From Williamsia deligens (GTDB lineage Bacteria; Actinomycetota; Actinomycetes; Mycobacteriales; Mycobacteriaceae), in NCBI RefSeq assembly GCF_024171765.1, contig NZ_JAMTCI010000001.1, positions 744,001 to 808,000 on the forward strand: a stretch of DNA of 64,000 bases, given 5' to 3'. The translations under genes and the position numbers were made by a program. Below the pieces are notes generated by a model. That model was not told where the DNA came from and did not search any database. It saw only the letters and a program-made list of their open reading frames with translations. Positions 10,365-19,447 of the stretch are shown one piece after another. The stretch's first letter is position 1. Every line of letters starts with the position of its first letter.

Positions 10365-11224
10365 TGCCGATCGATCTCGACGTCGCGCTCGGCGCCGACC
10401 TGGGTTCGACCACGTTCTCGTGGTCCGCGTCGGATGTGGCGCTCTACAACCTGGCCGTCGGCGCGGCTGCCGATCCCCTGGACACCGAGGGGTTGCGCTA
10501 CGTCGACGACCGTGACCCGAAGGTGTTGCCCACCTTCGCGACGGTGGCCGCGGGATTCCACGACGACACACCGCCGACGGTGTCCTTCCCCGGTGTCGAG
10601 ATCGATCTGGCCAAGGTGGTCCACGGCAGTCAGCAGGTCACCGCCCATCGGCCCATCCCGGCGGCCGGGACGGCGACGACGCGGACACGGATCGCCGAGA
10701 TCCAGGACAAGGGCTCCGCGGCGGTCATCATCCAGGAGTCGGAGACCACCGGGGACTCGGGCGACCTGCTGTGGACGTCGCGCTCGGCGATCTTCGCCAA
10801 GGGCGAGGGCGGTTTCGGCGGCGAGCGTGGGCGCTCCACCCGCGTCGATGTCCCCGATGGTGAAGCCGACCACGTCCTGACGGTGCCCACCCGTCCGGAT
10901 CAGGCTCTGCTGTACCGCCTCTGCGGCGACCGCAACCCACTCCACTCCGACCCCGCGTTCGCGAAGGACGCGGGGTTCCCCGCGCCGATCCTGCACGGTC
11001 TGTGCAGCTACGGCCTGACGTGCCGGGCTGTCGTCGACGCGGCGCTCGGCGGTGACCCGACGGCCGTGGGGTCGTTCGGTGCCACGTTCGCCGGCGTCGT
11101 CTTCCCGGGCGAGACCCTGCGCATCTCGGTGTGGGACACCGGCGATCAGCTCGTGGCGGCCGCGGCGGCGATCGAGCGCGACGGGGCGCCGGTGCTCGGC
11201 AACGTCGTCCTCACGCGCGGCTGA
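10364..11224 (+). CDS. MaoC-family enoyl-CoA hydratase 2 (Rv3538-like)
   Basis: A 286-residue double hot-dog hydratase-2 protein. The C-terminal half carries the (R)-hydratase signature in YRLCGDRNPLHSDPAFA, where Asp and His are the catalytic pair, followed by GFPAPILHGLCSYG. The N-terminal half is the degenerate hot-dog domain usual in eukaryotic-type hydratase 2. It is translationally coupled to kstD through TGATG. In M. tuberculosis a MaoC hydratase gene (Rv3538) is also next to kstD, and such hydratases act on steroid side-chain enoyl-CoAs. Exact substrate is inferred. Confidence 0.88.
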   Translation: MPIDLDVALGADLGSTTFSWSASDVALYNLAVGAAADPLDTEGLRYVDDRDPKVLPTFATVAAGFHDDTPPTVSFPGVEIDLAKVVHGSQQVTAHRPIPAAGTATTRTRIAEIQDKGSAAVIIQESETTGDSGDLLWTSRSAIFAKGEGGFGGERGRSTRVDVPDGEADHVLTVPTRPDQALLYRLCGDRNPLHSDPAFAKDAGFPAPILHGLCSYGLTCRAVVDAALGGDPTAVGSFGATFAGVVFPGETLRISVWDTGDQLVAAAAAIERDGAPVLGNVVLTRG

Positions 11225-11227
11225 TCC

Positions 11228-11836
11228 TCACCGCTCGCGCGCATGCAGCGCGACGAAGCCGTCGACGGCCGCGCGGGCGGTCTTCTCGTAGTCGAACGAC
11301 GGCAGCGTGCTGAGGCGACCCATCGCCAGCGGGCCGATGAGCAACGACATCGCCAGCACGCGGTCGACGTCGCCCAACAGCTCGACCGCGTCCGGGCTCG
11401 ACAGGACCTCGTCGAACGGGCGGAGGAACTGATCGGCGACGCGTTCACGCAGCGTGAGCATCTCGGCTCCCTCGCGCACCCGGTCCACCGATCCGGTGTC
11501 GAGGTCGACGCCGAGCGAGAGCCACGCGAGGACGGTGGTCGTCGCCGGGACCTCCGCGATCAGACGCGCCTGGGCGAGAACGAGTTCGGTCAGTCGGTCG
11601 TGCACGGAACCCGTCGCCGACGGGGCCGGGGCGGTCGGCATCACGACGGCGAACGCGGCGGCGACCAGTTCCGTCGTGCTCGCGAAGTGGCGGTAGAACG
11701 TGGCGCGGCTGACGTCGGCGGCGCCGATGACGGCATCCACGGTGACCGCGGCGGGTCCGTGCTCGCGCACCAGTCCCGCAGCGGCGTCGACGAGCTTGGC
11801 ACGGGACCGGGCCGGTCGCGGGTCGCTGCGTCGCAC
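11228..11836 (-). CDS. TetR-family repressor of the adjacent MFS exporter region
   Basis: A 202-residue TetR protein with an N-terminal HTH (residues about 12-60, ending VSRATFYRHFASTTELV) and an all-helical ligand domain. It faces a perfect inverted repeat GAGACT-GTT-AGTCTC 44 bp upstream of its start. That is a likely operator for itself and perhaps for the small membrane protein and the drug exporter that follow. It converges on the MaoC gene with only 3 bp between stops. The ligand is unknown. Confidence 0.85.
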   Translation of the reverse strand: MRRSDPRPARSRAKLVDAAAGLVREHGPAAVTVDAVIGAADVSRATFYRHFASTTELVAAAFAVVMPTAPAPSATGSVHDRLTELVLAQARLIAEVPATTTVLAWLSLGVDLDTGSVDRVREGAEMLTLRERVADQFLRPFDEVLSSPDAVELLGDVDRVLAMSLLIGPLAMGRLSTLPSFDYEKTARAAVDGFVALHARER

Positions 11837-11880
11837 CGTGTCACCACCTCTCGTCGTTCGACCGTCGCCGAGAAGTGTAC

Positions 11881-11895
11881 GAGACTGTTAGTCTC
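11881..11895. promoter_or_regulatory. Inverted-repeat operator GAGACT-N3-AGTCTC
   Basis: A perfect 15-bp palindrome lies 44 bp upstream of the TetR start at 11836, the position expected for autoregulation. It is also 40 bp downstream of the stop of the small membrane gene. Confidence 0.65.
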
Positions 11896-11935
11896 AAAAA
11901 TGTGGCGCACCGACGCTGGTCGGCGCGTCCGATGG

Positions 11936-12067
11936 TCAGCCCATCGACCCCATGACCAGCAACATGCCGATCACGAGTCCGACGAGAGGGGCCAGCATGG
12001 CGACGATCCGCCAGATGCGCACCGAGGTGCTGGAGTGGGATGTGTCGCGGGGGGAGATCGCGGCCAT
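11936..12067 (-). CDS. Small single-span membrane protein, 43 aa
   Basis: MAAISPRDTSHSS is followed by a basic segment and then one hydrophobic helix (about residues 19-40: IVAMLAPLVGLVIGMLLVM), ending GSMG. A GAAAGGAA ribosome-binding site lies 7 bases upstream of the ATG at 12067, which supports a real gene. It sits between the TetR gene and the divergent MFS exporter, like other small proteins that accompany transporters, but no family is recognised. Topology is predicted N-in from the arginines before the helix. Confidence 0.6.
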   Translation of the reverse strand: MAAISPRDTSHSSTSVRIWRIVAMLAPLVGLVIGMLLVMGSMG

Positions 12068-12137
12068 GATCACGGTTCCTTTCGCCCGGGGCTGCGTCGA
12101 CCCGGAATGAGTGATCTTGTGACTAGCGACAACCAGA

Positions 12138-12160
12138 GTGACATGCGTTACACACGTGAC
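12138..12160. promoter_or_regulatory. 23-bp imperfect palindrome upstream of the MFS gene
   Basis: The segment follows the symmetrical pattern GTnACnTGnGT / ACnCAnGTnAC, that is GTGACATGCGT-T-ACACACGTGAC, with every fixed base paired across the centre. It lies 78 bp upstream of the exporter start and 70 bp upstream of the small membrane gene. This is a good operator candidate, but different in sequence from the GAGACT palindrome. Confidence 0.55.
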
Positions 12161-12238
12161 ACGGGAGGCTGCGCGTGTCTCGTGGTCACGATCGGACAAC
12201 ACCCCGGTGACGAGCGCCCGAACGGCGAGGGCTGACCG

Positions 12239-13906
12239 ATGACCGTCACGACCCCGACCACCGCCACGAAGCCGGACAAGCTGGCGCTGCGGGACATCTG
12301 GCTCATCGTCGTCGCGTGCTCGGCCCTGAGCGCGGTCGTCGCCGCGATGGCGTCGCTCAACGTCGCCCTCGCCGAGATCGCCCCGGACATCGGCGCCGAC
12401 TCCGCGCAGATCACCTGGCTCGTCGACGGATACACGCTCACGCTCGCTGCGCTGCTGTTGCCGTGCGGTGCGCTCGGCGACCGGTTCGGCCGACGGGGTG
12501 TGCTCGTCGTCGGGCTCGTCATCTTCGCGATCGCGTCGGCGCTGGCGATCGTGCTGTCGACCCCGGAGGAGATCATCGCGACCCGCGTCATCGCGGGCGC
12601 CGGTGCCGCGCTGGTGATGCCGGCGACGCTGTCGCTCATCACGTCCGGGGTACCCGAGAGCAGACGACCCCTGGCCGTGGGCATCTGGGCCGGCGTCGCC
12701 GGCGCCGGCGCGATCCTGGGGTTCCTCGTCACCGGCGTCCTGCTCGAGTTCTTCTCGTGGCACTCGATCTTCATCGCCTTCGCCGTGGCGGCGGCGTCGA
12801 TGGCGCTGCTGTCGTTGACCATCGGGAGCTCCCGCGACGCGAACCCGCCCCGATTCGACGTCCTCGGCTCGATCACCTCGGCGGTCGCGGTCGCCGCGTT
12901 CGTGTTCGGGCTCATCGAGGGCCCGATCCGCGGATGGGCCGACCCCCTCGTTCTCGTCGGGCTCGTCGGCGGTCTCGTGCTCGCGGCGATCTTCGTCTGG
13001 CTCCAGCTCAGGGGCACGCGCACCCTGCTCGATGTCCGACTCTTCCGTCGACGCGCCTTCGGTGCCGGGTCGTTCGCGATCGCGCTGCAGTTCATCGGGT
13101 CGTTCGGCGTGTTCTTCCTGGTGCTGCAACGCTTCCAGATCATCATGGGCTACTCGCCGCTGAAGTCCGCTCTGGCCCTGATCCCCCTCGTCGTCGTGGT
13201 GATGGTGATGTCCCTCGTCGGCACCTGGGCCGCGGTGCGGTTCAGTTTCCGTGCGGTCATGCCCGTCGGGATGTTCGTGTTCGGCGTCGCGATCGTCGTG
13301 CTCGGGGTGTACGACTCCGACACCTACTGGGTGATCGCCGCCGAGCTGAGCGTGATGGCGTTCGGCATCGGACTGGCCGGTGCGCCGGCGACCACCGGCA
13401 TCATGGTGTCCACCCCCGCCGACAACCAGGGGATCGCCTCGGCGGTGAACGACACCTCGCGGGAACTCGGTGCCGCGATCGGGATGGCACTGGCGGGCAG
13501 CATCGTCGCGGCCGGGTTCACCACGCGCATCAGCGGCACCGTCGACGCCGCACGTGAGCAACTCCGGGGCGTCGCCCAGCAGCTGTCGGCATCCGGTCGT
13601 GTCGCCGACGGCCAGGCGATCCTGGGCCAGATCGACACCATCACCGACCGGATCGGCAAGTCGCTGGCCGAGGCCTCGGCCGTCGCGGATCAGCTTCGAC
13701 AACGCATCCCGGGTCCTGTGGCCGACACCATCGCGTCCGGCGCACGCGACGCCTTCCTGGCCCCGATGAGCCAGGCCTACATCGTCCTCGGGTCGATCGT
13801 CGTCGCCGGGTCGGTGGTCCTGTTCTTCTGGACACCGACCCGCATGCCCGACGCGCAGGACGCCGCACCCATCGACACGGGTGAGCCCCGCTCAGGCGAG
13901 GTCTGA
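12239..13906 (+). CDS. MFS transporter, DHA2 (14-TM) drug-exporter type
   Basis: A 555-residue major-facilitator protein with 14 predicted transmembrane helices. The first follows a short cytoplasmic N terminus, and motif A (GALGDRFGRRGVLVVG) falls after TM2. Motif C-like glycines (GIWAGVAGAGAILG) are in TM5, as in proton antiporters. A long periplasmic/cytoplasmic stretch near residues 440-510 precedes the last helix, as in EmrB/QacA-type exporters. Expression is probably controlled by the TetR protein encoded at 11228 or by whatever binds the palindrome 78 bp upstream. The substrate is unknown; steroid intermediates are conceivable from location only. It converges with fadD19, 9 bp apart. 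Confidence 0.88.
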   Translation: MTVTTPTTATKPDKLALRDIWLIVVACSALSAVVAAMASLNVALAEIAPDIGADSAQITWLVDGYTLTLAALLLPCGALGDRFGRRGVLVVGLVIFAIASALAIVLSTPEEIIATRVIAGAGAALVMPATLSLITSGVPESRRPLAVGIWAGVAGAGAILGFLVTGVLLEFFSWHSIFIAFAVAAASMALLSLTIGSSRDANPPRFDVLGSITSAVAVAAFVFGLIEGPIRGWADPLVLVGLVGGLVLAAIFVWLQLRGTRTLLDVRLFRRRAFGAGSFAIALQFIGSFGVFFLVLQRFQIIMGYSPLKSALALIPLVVVVMVMSLVGTWAAVRFSFRAVMPVGMFVFGVAIVVLGVYDSDTYWVIAAELSVMAFGIGLAGAPATTGIMVSTPADNQGIASAVNDTSRELGAAIGMALAGSIVAAGFTTRISGTVDAAREQLRGVAQQLSASGRVADGQAILGQIDTITDRIGKSLAEASAVADQLRQRIPGPVADTIASGARDAFLAPMSQAYIVLGSIVVAGSVVLFFWTPTRMPDAQDAAPIDTGEPRSGEV

Positions 13907-13915
13907 CCCCAGCCC

Positions 13916-15610
13916 CTACCGCCCAGAAGACGGGGTGTTCACGCCGGTGGCGGACTCCAGGGCCGAGGTGGCTGTGGCGCTCGCCCACCGGTAGTCGGCC
14001 TTGCCCGCGGGGCTGCGCTTCACGGCGTCGACGGGCACGACCAGTCGCGGGACCTTGTAGCCGGCGAGACTCTGCCGACAGTGGGCCTGCAGTTCCTCCA
14101 TCGTCGGGGGTGTCGCGCCGTCGGGCGCGGAGACGACCGCGGCCACCTTCTGCCCGAAGCGCTCGTCGGGGACACCGACCACCAGGACGTCGGCGACGTC
14201 CGGGTGTCCCTGCACGACAGCCTCCACCTCTTCGGGGAAGACCTTCTCGCCGCCGGTGTTGATGCACCCCGATCCGCGACCGAGGAAGACGATGCTGCCG
14301 TCCTCCTCGAGCCGACCCATGTCACCGAGGATCGCCGCGCGCCGCCCGTCGGGCAGGGTCACGAACGTCCGTGCCGACTTCTCCGGGTCCTTGTAGTAGC
14401 CCAACGGGACCCGACCGACCCGGGCGATGTAGCCGATGTCCGGCGACCCGGGCTCGACCGGCGTCAGCGACTCGTCGAGCACCGTCATCCCCGGACTCGG
14501 GGCGGACCGCAGCGTGCCGTGCTCGTCGATCAGGAGTTCGCCGTCGTTGCCGGTCTCCGACGCACCGAAGTTGTCGCGGAACCAGAGGTCGGGCTTGACC
14601 GCCCGCATCCGTTCGCGCACCGAGGTCGACCAGATGGCACCGCCGTTCGTGATCGACAGCAGGCCTGTCACGTCCAGGGTGCCGGCCGCCTGTCGCCGTT
14701 CCATCTCCGCGACGAGCGGTGCACCCATCCCGTCCCCGACGATGAGGATGATCTGCACCCCGCCGTTCTCGACGGCGTCGAGGACCTTCGAGGCGACGAA
14801 GTCGCGCTGCAGGACCAGGCGTCCACCGTTGATGAAGAACATGAACATCGAGTAGATCGCGGCGCCGTGCATCAGCGGGGCGGCCAGCAGGAACGACAGC
14901 GGCGCAAAGGTACTGGCGTTGTGGGCGATGGCGGCGAGGTCCGTGAGCGACTCCGGACCGTAGGGGTTCCCGCCCGACAGCGGCTTGTGGAAGAAGTCGT
15001 CGTGGCGCCACATCACGCCCTTCGGATAGCCGGTGGTGCCACCGGTGTACAGCAGGTACAGCTGATCACCGGTGCGCGGCGCGAAGTCCCGCTCGGTGCT
15101 CTGCCCGGAGAGGTCCACCGTGGCCACCGTCGTCGACGCGGACGCGGCGGCCGCGAGCTCGTCGACGGTGTCCCCGACGACGAACACCGTGTGCACCCGG
15201 CTGCCGGGCAGCACCGACGCCAGCGTGCGCTGATGCTCGGGCAGCTCGACGACGACCGCGGTGACGTCCGCGTTGTCGACGATGTAACCGAGTTCCGCTG
15301 CGGTGTAGCGGTAGTTGACGTTCACCGACGTCGCACCGATCTTGAGCAACGCGACCATCGCGTAGACGTGCTCGAGGCTGTTCTTGAGGTACAGCGCGAC
15401 ATGGTCGCCGGGGCCGATGCCGTGGGCGAGGAACAGATGCCCCATCGCGTTGGCGCGCTCGTCGAGTTCGCGGTAGGACACGTCGGTGCCCTCGTATCCG
15501 ATGGCAGGACGGTCGGGTACGGCGTCGGCGATGGCCTCGAAGATGTCGCCGAGGTTGAAGTCGGTCTCCACCTCGCCGGTCGTGGTGGGCGGCACTGTCG
15601 TGTCGGTCAT
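13916..15610 (-). CDS. fadD19: FadD19-like steroid side-chain acyl-CoA synthetase
   Basis: A 564-residue ANL-superfamily adenylate-forming enzyme. The P-loop is LLYTGGTTGYPKGVMWRHDD (residues about 180-199), the A8 hinge region ends in GRGSGCINTGGEKVFPEEVE, and the catalytic lysine is near the C terminus in SPAGKADYRW. FadD19 loads the C26/C27 side chain of 3-oxo-cholest-4-enoate onto CoA. It is the last gene of the leftward operon fadE28-fadE29-chsH2-chsH1-ltp2-fadD19 and overlaps ltp2 by ATGA. A FadD19 rather than FadD17 assignment rests on overall likeness and context, not on alignment. Confidence 0.82.
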   Translation of the reverse strand: MTDTTVPPTTTGEVETDFNLGDIFEAIADAVPDRPAIGYEGTDVSYRELDERANAMGHLFLAHGIGPGDHVALYLKNSLEHVYAMVALLKIGATSVNVNYRYTAAELGYIVDNADVTAVVVELPEHQRTLASVLPGSRVHTVFVVGDTVDELAAAASASTTVATVDLSGQSTERDFAPRTGDQLYLLYTGGTTGYPKGVMWRHDDFFHKPLSGGNPYGPESLTDLAAIAHNASTFAPLSFLLAAPLMHGAAIYSMFMFFINGGRLVLQRDFVASKVLDAVENGGVQIILIVGDGMGAPLVAEMERRQAAGTLDVTGLLSITNGGAIWSTSVRERMRAVKPDLWFRDNFGASETGNDGELLIDEHGTLRSAPSPGMTVLDESLTPVEPGSPDIGYIARVGRVPLGYYKDPEKSARTFVTLPDGRRAAILGDMGRLEEDGSIVFLGRGSGCINTGGEKVFPEEVEAVVQGHPDVADVLVVGVPDERFGQKVAAVVSAPDGATPPTMEELQAHCRQSLAGYKVPRLVVPVDAVKRSPAGKADYRWASATATSALESATGVNTPSSGR

Positions 15611-16782
15611 GTCGTGAGAACCAATCCACTCGTGGGGACGCCGGTGCCGGCGGTGACGACGACCCGTCGGGCGTCGTCGACCTGGTTCACCGACGTCCCG
15701 CGGAGTTGCCGGACGCCCTCGGCGATGCCGTTCATCCCGTGGATGTAGGCCTCACCGAGCTGCCCGCCGTGGGTGTTCAGCGGGATGCGGCCACCCACCT
15801 CCAGGGCGCCGGGCTCCCGCACCAGGTCCTTCGCCTCACCCCGACCACAGAAGCCGAGCTCCTCGAGCTGCATGAGCGTGTAGGGGGTGAAGTGGTCGTA
15901 GAGGATCGCGACGTCCATGTCGTCCGGGCGCAGGCCGGACTGCTCCCAGAGCTGACGGCCGACCAACCCCATCTCGGGCAGACCCGCGAGGTCGTCACGG
16001 TAGTAACTGGTCATGATGTATTGGTCCTGACCGCTCCCCGACGCGGCCCCGGCGATCGCGACGGGGGTGTGCGGGAGGTCGCGCGCCCGCTCGGCCGAGG
16101 TGATCACCAGCGCGACACCGCCGTCCGATTCCTGACAGCAGTCCAGAAGGTGCAGCGGCTCGGCGATCCACCGTGAGTTCTGGTGATCTTCGAGGGTGAT
16201 GGGTTTGCCGTGGAAGAACGCGGCCGGGTTCACGGCGGCGTGCTTGCGGTCGACGACGGCGATCCGTCCGAAGTCCTCGCTGGTGACGCCGAAGTCGTGC
16301 ATGTACCGCTGGGCGACCATGGCGACGAACGCCGCGGGTGTCGACAACCCGTGCGGGTAGCTGAAGGCGTTGTCGGTGCCGGACGAGTTGTCCTGCGCGG
16401 CCAGACCTGCGTTCACCTGCCCGAAGCGCATCCCGGACCGCTCGTTGAACGCCCGGTAGGCGACGACCACGTCCGCGACGCCCGTCGCGACGGCCATCGC
16501 CGCCTGCTGGACGGTGGAACACGCTGCGCCGCCGCCGTAGTGGATGCGGGAGAAGTAGGTCAGCTCGCCGATGCCCGTGGCGCGTGCCACCGCGATCTCG
16601 GTGTTGGTGTCCATCGTGAACGAGACCAGGCCGTCGACGTCCGCCGGTGTCAGGCCCGCGTCCGCGATGGCCGCGGTGACGGCCTCGGCGGCGAGCCGCA
16701 ACTCGCTGCGCCCGGAGTCCTTGGAGAAGTCGGTGGCGCCGACACCGACGATCGCCGCCGCACCGGACAGTGACGCGGTCAT
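15607..16782 (-). CDS. ltp2: Ltp2, thiolase-fold steroid side-chain aldolase
   Basis: A 391-residue thiolase-like (SCP2-thiolase type) protein. Ltp2 pairs with the DUF35 domain of ChsH2 and performs the retro-aldol cleavage that releases propionyl-CoA and the 17-keto steroid. It keeps the thiolase fold but carries the Ltp-type catalytic region ILYDHFTPYTLMQLEELGFC and NTHGGQLGEAYIHGMNG instead of normal thiolase triads. Start ATG at 16782 (MTASLSGAAAIVGVGATDFSK) overlaps the chsH1 stop. It follows chsH1 exactly as in the M. tuberculosis igr operon. Confidence 0.9.
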   Translation of the reverse strand: MTASLSGAAAIVGVGATDFSKDSGRSELRLAAEAVTAAIADAGLTPADVDGLVSFTMDTNTEIAVARATGIGELTYFSRIHYGGGAACSTVQQAAMAVATGVADVVVAYRAFNERSGMRFGQVNAGLAAQDNSSGTDNAFSYPHGLSTPAAFVAMVAQRYMHDFGVTSEDFGRIAVVDRKHAAVNPAAFFHGKPITLEDHQNSRWIAEPLHLLDCCQESDGGVALVITSAERARDLPHTPVAIAGAASGSGQDQYIMTSYYRDDLAGLPEMGLVGRQLWEQSGLRPDDMDVAILYDHFTPYTLMQLEELGFCGRGEAKDLVREPGALEVGGRIPLNTHGGQLGEAYIHGMNGIAEGVRQLRGTSVNQVDDARRVVVTAGTGVPTSGLVLTT

Positions 16783-17237
16783 CGATCGCCTCCGACAGAA
16801 GATTCCGACGCAGAAGAATCCGACACGGTGTGGTCCAGGACGACGGAGACGGTGGACACCACATGCTTGCCCAGGGAGTTCGTCCCGACCACGTCGACGG
16901 TCGCAACCCCGGCGTCGAGTGCGGTCACCGTCCCGGTCAGCGCCAGGGTGTCGTAGGCGTACCACGGGACACCGAGACGCAGGGTGATGGACCGGATCCG
17001 GGCTCGCTGTCCCGCCCAGTCGGTGACGAACCGTCCGACGAGACCGGTGTCGGTGAGGATGTTGACGAAGATGTCCTTCGACCCCTTCGCGTGTGCGAGA
17101 TCGCGGTCGTGGTGGACGTCCTGGAAGTCGCGGGTCGCCAGAGCGCTCGACACGATGAAGGTCGGGGTGGCCTCGATCCGCAGTTCCGGCAGTCCGATGC
17201 CGACGGTCGCGGCCGGCGGGGCAGTCGAGACGGTCAC
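16779..17237 (-). CDS. chsH1: ChsH1, MaoC-like hydratase subunit
   Basis: A 152-residue single hot-dog MaoC domain with ATRDFQDVHHDRDLAHAKG, where the Asp/His pair of the hydratase site is kept, and FVNILTDTGLVGRFVTDW. ChsH1 and ChsH2 form a heteromeric hydratase that hydrates the 3-oxo-chola-diene-22-oyl-CoA intermediate. Both gene boundaries overlap neighbours by 4 bp (ATGA), so translation is coupled through chsH2-chsH1-ltp2. A Ser-rich tail after residue 140 is extra. Confidence 0.9.
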   Translation of the reverse strand: MTVSTAPPAATVGIGLPELRIEATPTFIVSSALATRDFQDVHHDRDLAHAKGSKDIFVNILTDTGLVGRFVTDWAGQRARIRSITLRLGVPWYAYDTLALTGTVTALDAGVATVDVVGTNSLGKHVVSTVSVVLDHTVSDSSASESSVGGDR

Positions 17238-18283
17238 GCGGTTCCTCCGGTCTCACGAGCGCGCCAGGCGTACAGCGTCCACGGTCCGTCGGCACCCGGG
17301 GGACCGTCGGGATCAGCGGGGAAGTCGAGAAATTCGACCTCGACGGGCAGTCCGATCCGCACGTCCGCGGGGTCCACGCCGCGCAGCTGACCGAGCATCC
17401 GCACACCCTCGTCGAGCTCGACCAGGGCGACGACGAACGGCAGCGTGCGGCCCGGGACGCGGGGGGCGTGGTGGACGACGAAGCTGTGGACGAGGCCGGT
17501 GCCCGCGGCGACCTGGTGATCGATGGGCGCACCCGGCGCCGACCACAGTGCGGGCACAGGCGGATGCACCAGCGTCCCGTCGGGCCGGCGTTGCAGGCGG
17601 AGTTCGTGCGCGGCGACGCCCTCCCAGAAGAAGGCGGTGTCGCGGGAGGCGCTGGGGCGCATCATGGTCGCGGCGTCGAGGTCGGAGGTGTCGGCACCGG
17701 CCGACGACGTGATCCCGTCCTGCGCCGCCACGGCCTGCGGGCGGAACTTGAGCATGCGGAACTCCATCTCGGCGACGACCTCGTCACCCACCCGCCACAT
17801 GTTGCGGGTGGTGAAGAACCACCCCTCACCGAGGCCGGTGGTCTTGGGGCCGACGACATCGGTCAGCTCCGAGGACAGCGTGATCTCCTCGCCCGGCCGT
17901 AGGTACCGGTGGTAGGTGGAGTCGCAGTTGGTCGCGACGACCGAGGTGTAGCCGGCGGCGTCGAAGAGTTCCGATGCCGCACCCAGCGGGTCGTCGTCGG
18001 CACGTCGGCCGTGCAGGCCGCGCATCGTCCACACCTGCGCCATCGCCGGTGGCGCGACGATGCCGTCCCATCCGGCTGCCCGCGCGGCGTCGTCGTCGGT
18101 GTAGATCGGGTTGGTGTCCCCGATCGCCTCGGTCCAGTTCGCGATCATCGGGGTGTTCACCGGGTCGCGTCCGGCGACCGGCGCACTCGCACCGCGTGCC
18201 CGGATCGCCTCTGCGGCGGCGCGGATCGCGTCCGGGTCGGACGCGTCGTCGACACGAGGAGCGGTCGCGCTGTCGACGCTCAC
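17234..18283 (-). CDS. chsH2: ChsH2, MaoC-DUF35 fusion
   Basis: A 349-residue fusion. Residues about 30-180 are a MaoC-like hot-dog domain (NWTEAIGDTNPIYTDDDAARAAGWDGIVAPPAM), and residues about 215-345 are a DUF35/OB domain that binds Ltp2. The usual DUF35 zinc-ribbon cysteines are absent, as is common in ChsH2. The start is a GTG at 18283 that overlaps the fadE29 stop (GTGA); the open frame runs on upstream, but no better start fits the overlap pattern. The domain order and neighbours match Rv3542c. Confidence 0.9.
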   Translation of the reverse strand: MSVDSATAPRVDDASDPDAIRAAAEAIRARGASAPVAGRDPVNTPMIANWTEAIGDTNPIYTDDDAARAAGWDGIVAPPAMAQVWTMRGLHGRRADDDPLGAASELFDAAGYTSVVATNCDSTYHRYLRPGEEITLSSELTDVVGPKTTGLGEGWFFTTRNMWRVGDEVVAEMEFRMLKFRPQAVAAQDGITSSAGADTSDLDAATMMRPSASRDTAFFWEGVAAHELRLQRRPDGTLVHPPVPALWSAPGAPIDHQVAAGTGLVHSFVVHHAPRVPGRTLPFVVALVELDEGVRMLGQLRGVDPADVRIGLPVEVEFLDFPADPDGPPGADGPWTLYAWRARETGGTA

Positions 18284-19446
18284 CGTGCCGCTCGCGGCAA
18301 GCCGAGTCCCGCCGTGGAGATCATGTCGCGCATGACCTCGTTGACCCCGCCACCGAAGGTGATCACCGAGTTCCGCTTCTGCTGGGCGTCCAACCAGTCG
18401 ACGAGGTCGGCGGTGTCCGGGTCGGTGAGATCCCCGTGGCGGGCGATGATCTCGTCGATGATGCGCCCGATCCGCTGGATCCGTTCGGTCGCGAAGACCT
18501 TGGTCGCCGCGGCATCGGCCATCGAGATCGACTCGTTGCCCGACGACGCCACCTGCCAGTTGAGCAGCTCGTTGATGCGGGCGATCCCCGCGATCTCGGC
18601 CAGGGCGCGTTTCACGTCGGGGTTCTTCGCGGGCACCGTGCCGTCCGCTCCGGGTCGTTGCGTCCATGCGGCCACGCGGGCGAGGAGACCGTCCACCCGG
18701 CCGGCGGGTCCGAGCATCACGCGTTCGTGGTTGAGCTGTGTGGTCAACAGCTTCCACCCCTTGTTCTCCTCACCGACGAGCATCCCGGCCGGGACCCGGA
18801 CGTCGGAGTAGTAGGTGGCGTTGACGTGGTGGGCGCCGTCGGCGGTGATGATCGGGGTGAAGCTGTAGCCCGGGTCGGTCGTGTCGACGATGAGGATCGA
18901 GATGCCCTTGTGCTTCGGCGCGCTCGGATCGGTGCGCACGGCGAGCCACACGAAGTCGGCGTCGTGTCCGCCGGTGGTCCACAGCTTCTGGCCGTTGACG
19001 ACGTAGTCGTCGCCGTCGCGGACCGCCGCGGTGCGCAGGGACGCGAGGTCGGTCCCTGCCGCGGGCTCGCTGTAGCCGATGGCGAAATGCACCTCACCCG
19101 CGAGGATGGCCGGCAGGAACCGCTCCTTCTGCTCCGCGGTGCCGTACACCTGCAGCGTCGGCCCGACGGTCTGCAGCGTGACCGCGGGCAACGGCACGTC
19201 GGCGCGGGCCGCCTCGTTGACGAAGATCTGTTGCTCGATCTCGCCGAAACCCTTGCCGCCGAACTCGGTCGGCCATCCGACCCCGAGCCACCCGTCGGAT
19301 CCCATGCGCCGGATCACGGCACGGTAGGTCGGACCGTGCCTCTCGGTGCGCATCACCGCGTGTTCCTCGGGCGTGACGAGAGTCGAGAAGTACTCGCGCA
19401 GTTCGGCCTTGAGGGCGCGCTGCTCGGGTGTCAGATCGATGAACAT
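18280..19446 (-). CDS. fadE29: FadE29 (ChsE2), acyl-CoA dehydrogenase subunit
   Basis: A 388-residue acyl-CoA dehydrogenase. With FadE28 it forms the alpha2-beta2 enzyme that desaturates the three-carbon side chain of 3-oxo-4-pregnene-20-carboxyl-CoA. The FAD/substrate segments are clear: FAIGYSEPAAGTDLASLRTAA, VVNGQKLWTTGGHDAD and the C-terminal ITFGGGVNEVMRDMIS. The start at 19446 (MFIDLTPEQRALKAEL) is 1 bp from the fadE28 stop. Confidence 0.92.
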   Translation of the reverse strand: MFIDLTPEQRALKAELREYFSTLVTPEEHAVMRTERHGPTYRAVIRRMGSDGWLGVGWPTEFGGKGFGEIEQQIFVNEAARADVPLPAVTLQTVGPTLQVYGTAEQKERFLPAILAGEVHFAIGYSEPAAGTDLASLRTAAVRDGDDYVVNGQKLWTTGGHDADFVWLAVRTDPSAPKHKGISILIVDTTDPGYSFTPIITADGAHHVNATYYSDVRVPAGMLVGEENKGWKLLTTQLNHERVMLGPAGRVDGLLARVAAWTQRPGADGTVPAKNPDVKRALAEIAGIARINELLNWQVASSGNESISMADAAATKVFATERIQRIGRIIDEIIARHGDLTDPDTADLVDWLDAQQKRNSVITFGGGVNEVMRDMISTAGLGLPRAAR

Positions 19447-19447
19447 G

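Noticed and set aside
7713-10571. A 952-codon minus-strand frame across kstD that joins hsaE
   Set aside because: Only the last 262 codons are HsaE; the rest is antisense to kstD and has no protein-family features.
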